Below are positions 6,313 to 9,960 of a stretch of 9,960 nt of DNA, one piece after another. Origin of the DNA: Betaproteobacteria bacterium (lineage in GTDB: Bacteria > Pseudomonadota > Gammaproteobacteria > Burkholderiales > Rhodocyclaceae); contig BNUC01000130.1 in the NCBI GenBank assembly GCA_025997075.1, positions 1 through 9,960 on the forward strand. Direction: 5' to 3'. Made by a program: the position numbers and the translations under genes. How positions within the stretch are numbered: position 1 is the first letter of the stretch; each line of letters starts with the position of its first letter. A model generated the notes under the pieces. The model searched no databases, had not been told where the DNA came from, and saw only the letters and a program-made list of their open reading frames with translations.

Positions 6313-7317
6313 CTATCTTCCCAATTCTTTTACGATACGCTTGTACAAGTCCAAATCCACTGTTTTGGCATAATCTTCATGAGCGGTTCTGGCTGCAACA
6401 GCGAGTTCCTTTTTGTCAGGAGTGGTCACTTGCAAGCCTCCTTTTTTCATTTCTTCGAGAAGCTCATTGGTCTTGTCAATCACCAGCTTGTTTTCATAAG
6501 CGGTAGCGACATCAGCGGCTTCGGTGATAATCTTGCGCTGTTCTTCGTTCAGCGACTGCCACCTCTTGTCGCTCATGGCGATAGTTACATATTCATACTT
6601 GTGATCAGTGAGAGCGATGTATTTCTGCACCTCTTGAATCCGCCCGCCGTAAATGAAGGGGATAGGATTTTCCTGCGCTTCGATGACGTTCTGTTCGAGA
6701 CCCGTATACACTTCGCTCCAGGCCATCGGGGTGGGGTTGGCGCCCATTGCCTTAAAGCTGGCTACCATGGCGGGGATTTGCGGCATGCGAATTTTGAGGC
6801 CCTTGAGGTCGGCCAGTTTATTGATGGGTTTGTTGGAAGTGATCTGACGTGGGCCGCGATCCCACCAGTTCAGGATGCGCACGCTGGTTTTTTTCAGCAC
6901 GTTGCCCGAGATTTCTTCCCCGATAGGGCCGTGAATGATCTTGTTGAATTCGTCCTGGTTGTCGAAGAGATAGGGAAGTTCCAAAAGACCAATGGTGCCT
7001 TCAAAGTTACTCAGCACGCCGGCGACAAGGCCGAAATCCACGGTGCCAATTTGCATCCCTTCCACCAGATCCCGGTCTCCCCCCAGGGTTGAATTGGCAT
7101 AAATATTCAGGACAATGGCCCCATTGGAGCGTTTTTCCAGCTCTTCCTTGAACTTGAGAGAACCCAGATGCCAGAAATCATTTTCTGTCTGGATATGTCC
7201 CAGTTTCAGGGTGATTTTATCCGCAGCCTGGCTATTGGTAGCGAAACCGCTGCCAAGCAATCCGACAGCAGCGCAAACCAGCATCGTCTTTATCGTCAAC
7301 ATTGGGAATTTCTTCAT
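6313..7317 (-). CDS. dctP: TRAP transporter periplasmic solute-binding protein (DctP family), module 2
   Basis: This 334-residue exported binding protein has a Sec signal peptide over about residues 1-31 (MKK, hydrophobic core, SQA before A32). Fold signatures are STLGGDRDLVEGMQIGTVDF (76-95), ELPYLFDNQDEF, LKGLKIRMPQIP (171-182) with the substrate-carboxylate arginine R177, MGANPTPMAWSEVYTGLEQ and EAQENPIP with N217. IRMPQIP and WSEVYTGLEQ resemble binding proteins for C4-dicarboxylates and sugar acids, whereas module 1 has IRTMENKVH, so the two transporters probably differ in substrate. The ATG at 7317 is preceded by AGGA with an 8-base spacer. It lies 64 bases after the dehydrogenase gene, with no terminator between, so it belongs to that operon. 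Confidence 0.95.
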   Translation of the reverse strand: MKKFPMLTIKTMLVCAAVGLLGSGFATNSQAADKITLKLGHIQTENDFWHLGSLKFKEELEKRSNGAIVLNIYANSTLGGDRDLVEGMQIGTVDFGLVAGVLSNFEGTIGLLELPYLFDNQDEFNKIIHGPIGEEISGNVLKKTSVRILNWWDRGPRQITSNKPINKLADLKGLKIRMPQIPAMVASFKAMGANPTPMAWSEVYTGLEQNVIEAQENPIPFIYGGRIQEVQKYIALTDHKYEYVTIAMSDKRWQSLNEEQRKIITEAADVATAYENKLVIDKTNELLEEMKKGGLQVTTPDKKELAVAARTAHEDYAKTVDLDLYKRIVKELGR

Positions 7318-7381
7318 CGCACTCGTCCTTATAAAAGATTAACGTTCCCTACCACTACAAAAATCAGCCCAAAAAACAACT

Positions 7382-8404
7382 TCATCCGACAGTTACAATC
7401 ACTTTAATGACGTTTTCCTTCTTCTGGCTCAGTATTTCCAAAGCTTCCTGAGATTGCTCCAGACTGCGCTTCTGGGTAACAAAAGCGCTAAGATCCAGGC
7501 CGCCGTTAATTAATTCCGTGGCCTTGACAAAATCGCTGGTTTCATAGGTCATGGCGCCGTATAGATTCTGCTCATTAAACACCACGCTATAACAATAAAA
7601 CGGAATTTTTTTGGTGATCATGGCAACAAGCCCGATTTCACCGCGCTTGCGCACACAGGCGGAGGCTTGATCCAAAATCCCGTCCGCTCCGGCCGCGACA
7701 ATGGCCAGATCCGCCCCACGTCCATTGGTCAGTTCCCTGGTCTTGGCGATTACATCCTCGCTCAAGGGATTCAGGGCCGCCGCCGCGCCCAGTTTTAATG
7801 ACATTTCCCGGTTGAAAGGAGCCGTATCAGTACAAATGATGGTCTTGAATCCCATTTGACGCGCGACGACCAGAACCAAAAGGCCGATTGTGCCCGCTCC
7901 GAGAATGACGAGGCAATCCCGTCCCTTGACGCTGGCGCGTGTAAGGGCGTGTACGGCAACGGCGAGCGGTTCGATAAGAGTGCCTTCTTCATAACTTACC
8001 TTGTCGTCAAGTTTGTACAAGGTCTTTTCCGGGGCATTGAAGTACTCAACAAAGGTGCCTATCCAGCCAGCGGTGCCTGGGGCCGATTTGTTGTTGCAAA
8101 TGTTGACCAGCCCCTGTTTGCAGAACTCGCAGACCCCGCAACCAAGATGCGGCTCGACCGTGACACGATCGCCCAGTTTGAATTTTTTGACATTTTTCCC
8201 CAGCTTGACGATGTCGCCAGCCACTTCGTGGCCCAACACCACGGGAGGCTTACGGAAAGCATGCGTGCCCTGAAAGACATGCAGGTCGGAACCACAAACG
8301 CCTGCTGTCTTCACTTTGATCAGCACTTCATCGTCCTTGATGGCCGGCGTTTCAACATCCTGAATCTCGACACGGCCTGTTGCCGTGACCACTGCTGCTT
8401 TCAT
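7382..8404 (-). CDS. Zinc-dependent medium-chain alcohol/polyol dehydrogenase
   Basis: This 340-residue cytoplasmic enzyme belongs to the MDR family (sorbitol/threonine dehydrogenase-like). Catalytic-zinc residues C37 (GVCGSD), H59-E60 (LGHEVAGD) and E145 (IEPLAVAVH) are present. The structural-zinc cysteines C89, C92, C95 and C103 are complete. The cofactor fold has GAGTIG at 169-174, and D193 at the end of the following strand favours NAD over NADP. Length is normal for the family. The ATG at 8404 follows AAGGAGG with a 7-base spacer, the best ribosome site in the window. It is the first gene of the operon with the second TRAP system and is divergent from an FCD-type regulator, so it probably oxidises a secondary hydroxyl of the imported sugar acid or polyol. 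The exact substrate (for example gulonate-, idonate- or galactonate-type acids) is not readable from sequence. Confidence 0.92.
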   Translation of the reverse strand: MKAAVVTATGRVEIQDVETPAIKDDEVLIKVKTAGVCGSDLHVFQGTHAFRKPPVVLGHEVAGDIVKLGKNVKKFKLGDRVTVEPHLGCGVCEFCKQGLVNICNNKSAPGTAGWIGTFVEYFNAPEKTLYKLDDKVSYEEGTLIEPLAVAVHALTRASVKGRDCLVILGAGTIGLLVLVVARQMGFKTIICTDTAPFNREMSLKLGAAAALNPLSEDVIAKTRELTNGRGADLAIVAAGADGILDQASACVRKRGEIGLVAMITKKIPFYCYSVVFNEQNLYGAMTYETSDFVKATELINGGLDLSAFVTQKRSLEQSQEALEILSQKKENVIKVIVTVG

Positions 8405-8426
8405 CTATCATCCTCCTTGGAAAAGC

Positions 8427-8465
8427 CCGTAGATTTTTATTGCCTGAAAGGAATAATATCTACGG
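8427..8465 (-). promoter_or_regulatory. Leader hairpin before the adh ribosome site
   Basis: CCGTAGAT (8427-8434) pairs perfectly with ATCTACGG (8458-8465), and inside it TTATT pairs with AATAA, giving about 13 pairs around a 10-base loop. In the minus-strand transcript it ends about 8 bases before the AAGGAGG of adh. It may stabilise the 5' end or tune translation; alternatively it is a second regulator site. Structure is seen, role is inferred. Confidence 0.55.
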
Positions 8466-8589
8466 TCGAAGCTACTGTTGAAAGCCGGCCAAAATGGCGG
8501 CGCAGACCAAACCAGATACGGAACCCCCTCAATTTCCAAGCCGATTGGTATGTTCAGACCCGACGACAGATACAAACGACAGTTCCGTA

Positions 8590-8634
8590 GTCAGATATCT
8601 GTGATGTGTGATAACATATTTTTCAATATCTGAC
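8590..8634. promoter_or_regulatory. Candidate operator: 9-base inverted repeat centred on TGTGATAACAT
   Basis: GTCAGATAT (8590-8598) and ATATCTGAC (8626-8634) are perfect inverted arms 27 bases apart. Their centre (8612) coincides with TGTGATAACAT (8607-8617), the same 11 bases found inside the module-1 palindrome. The nested symmetry, in the regulator's leader and upstream of adh, fits a FadR-type dimer site with flanking half-sites. Confidence 0.55.
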
Positions 8635-8673
8635 CACAATTTCCACTGGAAAACAAGAGTTTTTAAAATTCAG

Positions 8674-9396
8674 ATGATCAACGAACTTATCACGCCACTG
8701 AAAAGGCAAACCTTGAGTACTGACGTTTATGAGCAACTCAAGGGGCTTCTTATGTCCGGGAAAATGATGCCTGGACAGCAAATGTCGCTCCGATCGACCG
8801 CCGAGGCGCTACAGGTAAGCGTCATGCCCGTGCGCGAAGCAACACAGAGACTCGTTGCCGAGAAAGCGCTGGAACTGGGACCCGGCCGCACCATTCGCGT
8901 CCCGATGATGACGGTAAGTCAGTTTCGCGAATTCACAAGTATCCGGATTAATCTGGAAGGTTTTGCCACGGAACAGGCTTGCGCGAACATGAGCAAGCCA
9001 TACCTTGATGAAATCGCCGCGCTTGACGCCGATTTCAACAGAGAACTGAATCAGAGCAATCCCGACGGTACAAAATTGATAAGCATCAACACGGATTTGC
9101 ATTTCGCCATCTATAGAGCTTCAGAAATGCCAATGTTGTTGCAATTGATTGAAGCGCTGTGGTTGCGTGTCGGTCCGATCCTAAACTACGACCTGCGTTC
9201 TGGCTCGAAACGACTTGAGCCACGCGCGATAGTTGATCACTCCCAAAGGCTTGTAAATACGCTGGGGCATCACGGCAAACTCGTAAAAGCGCTAAAAGAA
9301 CGAGATGCGGAAGCGGCAAAAGCCGCCTTGAAGAGTGATATCGAAACCGCGTCCGAATTCATTATTTCGTCAGGAACGCTTGTCGTTTCCGACTGA
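8674..9396 (+). CDS. GntR transcriptional regulator with FCD domain, module 2
   Basis: Taking the ATG at 8674 gives 240 residues. The winged helix region spans about 12-77, with recognition sequence LRSTAEALQVSVMPVREATQRL at its core; SVMPVREA is typical of the FCD branch. The C-terminal ligand domain (about 84-230) has the NTDLHFAIYRAS helix with H143 and a second histidine near HHGKLVKALKERD (H200). The third usual histidine seems replaced (KSDIETA, D222), so metal binding may differ from the module-1 regulator. An open GTG start at 8608 is rejected because it lies inside the operator-like repeat and adds residues unlike the family. The ribosome site is weak. It is divergent from adh-dctPQM, its likely target, and the LarA-like chimera starts 47 bases downstream. 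It is only distantly related to the regulator at 3739-4500. Confidence 0.9.
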   Translation: MINELITPLKRQTLSTDVYEQLKGLLMSGKMMPGQQMSLRSTAEALQVSVMPVREATQRLVAEKALELGPGRTIRVPMMTVSQFREFTSIRINLEGFATEQACANMSKPYLDEIAALDADFNRELNQSNPDGTKLISINTDLHFAIYRASEMPMLLQLIEALWLRVGPILNYDLRSGSKRLEPRAIVDHSQRLVNTLGHHGKLVKALKERDAEAAKAALKSDIETASEFIISSGTLVVSD

Positions 9397-9443
9397 TTTC
9401 ACTTGAGGATATCCGCCTTGCACAGGTCATAGAAGGAAAATAT

Positions 9444-9960
9444 ATGAGCAGTGTTATCAGTCAATTATGCGCCGAGGTCGATCTTCCCCGGATGATTCGG
9501 GTCAAACAACTTTTTGACCGGGATCGGATCGAGCCCGAGGATATACCCCAGGCGATTTTTGCCCAGCTTTCCCGTTCCGAATTGGGAGACCCGATAAAAC
9601 CGGGAAAACGCATTGCTATTACCTGCGGCAGCCGCGGAGTGGCCAATGTAGCGATCATCACCAGGGCGATTGCGGACTTTATTAAATCCAAAGGAGCCAA
9701 GCCTTTTGTGATCCCCGCGTCGGGAACGCTGACCGACCGCGTTTTCGGAACCTTGACGCAGCTCATCAAAGCGACGCGAGTCACGCGCAGCAACGAAGCA
9801 ACCAAGGCGACGCTATCGCAACAGGTCAAGGAAGAACACCAGAGCATCATCGAGGCCATCTCGCTCCAGGAGCCTGAAACTGCTCGTCTCGCCGCACGTC
9901 AGCACATGGAAGGCGCTTCACGTCGCCTGGGGTCGATGGACATCAAAAAATTCATGGCGC
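9444..9960 (+). CDS. Chimeric open frame: LarA-like (DUF2088) N-terminus fused in frame to deleted FadR-type regulator copy; open at window edge
   Basis: The ATG follows AAGGA by 6 bases and comes 47 bases after the second regulator, so co-transcription is likely. Residues 1-92 resemble the N-terminus of LarA-like nickel-pincer racemases/epimerases: a basic FDRDRIEPEDIP segment, IKPGKRIAITCGSRGVANV near 51-69, and KSKGAKPFVIPA at 81-92. In that family VPA is normally followed by MGSHGG. Here codon 93 instead begins SGTLTDRVFG, codons 15-31 of the module-1 FadR protein, followed directly by its codons 184-246 (KATRVTRSNE onward). No stop occurs in the 172 codons seen. The frame survives two joins. 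The LarA part lacks its nickel-pincer residues, and the regulator part lacks the helix-turn-helix, so neither original activity is expected. It may be a pseudogene, a new fusion or an assembly chimera. Confidence 0.7.
   Translation, partial: MSSVISQLCAEVDLPRMIRVKQLFDRDRIEPEDIPQAIFAQLSRSELGDPIKPGKRIAITCGSRGVANVAIITRAIADFIKSKGAKPFVIPASGTLTDRVFGTLTQLIKATRVTRSNEATKATLSQQVKEEHQSIIEAISLQEPETARLAARQHMEGASRRLGSMDIKKFMA
9720..9960 (+). repeat. Diverged partial copy of the gntR at 3739-4500 with internal 456-base deletion
   Basis: Bases 9720-9769 match 3781-3830, and 9771-9960 match 4288-4477, so 456 bases (exactly 152 codons) are missing at the join around ATCAAA (9766-9770). The copy is about 95 percent identical over the aligned bases, with mainly silent changes in the second block. 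The sequence left of 9720 is unrelated to the regulator. The copy continues past the window. Confidence 0.93.

Larger units (their letters stand above)
8405..8673. promoter_or_regulatory. Divergent promoter region between adh (minus) and gntR (plus)
   Basis: These 269 bases hold no gene. They contain a long hairpin near the adh ribosome site (8427-8465) and an operator-like nested inverted repeat (8590-8634). No convincing consensus sigma-70 hexamer pair is visible on either strand. Confidence 0.6.

Noticed and set aside
6175..7092. 305-codon plus-strand open frame opposite module-2 dctP
   Set aside because: Antisense to a well-supported DctP; no recognisable domain or ribosome site.
7856..8590. 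244-codon plus-strand open frame opposite the zinc dehydrogenase
   Set aside because: Antisense to a gene with all zinc and NAD motifs; the tail runs through the regulatory region; no motif of its own.
8608..8673. 22-residue N-terminal extension of the module-2 gntR from a GTG
   Set aside because: The GTG sits inside the operator-like repeat, has no ribosome site, and the added residues are unlike the start of GntR proteins.
9461..9859. 132-codon minus-strand open frame across the chimera
   Set aside because: Shadow of the plus-strand LarA/FadR frame, as the equivalent antisense frame at 3597-4202 is of the intact regulator; the similarity between these two shadows only reflects the DNA repeat.
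9720..9960. Transposon or insertion sequence as cause of the repeated regulator segment
   Set aside because: No terminal inverted repeats, target-site duplication or transposase fragment is visible at either copy; the repeat follows gene segments only.
1..9960. CRISPR array, tRNA or rRNA genes, phage genes, defence system
   Set aside because: No regularly spaced repeats, no cloverleaf or rRNA-like stretch, and no phage or defence protein motifs were seen; nearly all bases are explained by transport, catabolism and regulation genes.

Overview
The window looks like part of a chromosomal carbohydrate-acid uptake and catabolism island from a Gram-negative bacterium, most likely a member of the Pseudomonadota. 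The evidence is two complete tripartite TRAP transporters with Sec-exported periplasmic binding proteins, FadR-type GntR regulators, and strong AGGAG-type ribosome sites. I cannot place it further; the lineage is inference. The left part (about 1-4500) is visibly GC-richer than the second transporter block (about 4500-8600), so the two modules may have different histories.

Module 1 (1-4500). A minus-strand operon reads dctP (3487-2510), dctQ (2400-1909), dctM (1853-576), then a dehydrogenase resembling L-threonate/D-erythronate dehydrogenase LtnD (546 to beyond base 1, truncated by the window edge). Between dctP and dctQ lie stacked hairpins, one terminator-like, which probably lower membrane-subunit expression relative to the binding protein. 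A FadR-type regulator (3739-4500, plus strand) is divergent from this operon. The likely logic is regulated import of a sugar acid followed by NAD-dependent oxidation.

Module 2 (4509-9396). A second minus-strand operon reads a zinc-dependent medium-chain dehydrogenase (8404-7382), dctP (7317-6313), dctQ (6254-5781, TTG start) and dctM (5777-4509). A second FCD-type GntR regulator (8674-9396, plus strand) is divergent from it. The two modules meet tail to tail with only 8 bases between the gntR stop and the dctM stop. Both divergent promoter regions carry the same 11-base TGTGATAACAT element, which suggests related operators and perhaps cross-talk.

Right end (9444-9960). After the second regulator, with a good ribosome site, starts a gene whose first 92 codons resemble the N-terminus of LarA-like (DUF2088) nickel-pincer racemases/epimerases. 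At base 9720 it switches, without losing frame, into a diverged and internally deleted copy of the module-1 FadR regulator. The copy lacks 456 bases (152 codons) covering the DNA-binding domain and most of the FCD domain. The frame is still open at the window edge. This chimera is the most unusual thing here. It is either a real recombination product (gene remnant or new fusion) or an assembly artefact, and the sequence alone cannot decide.
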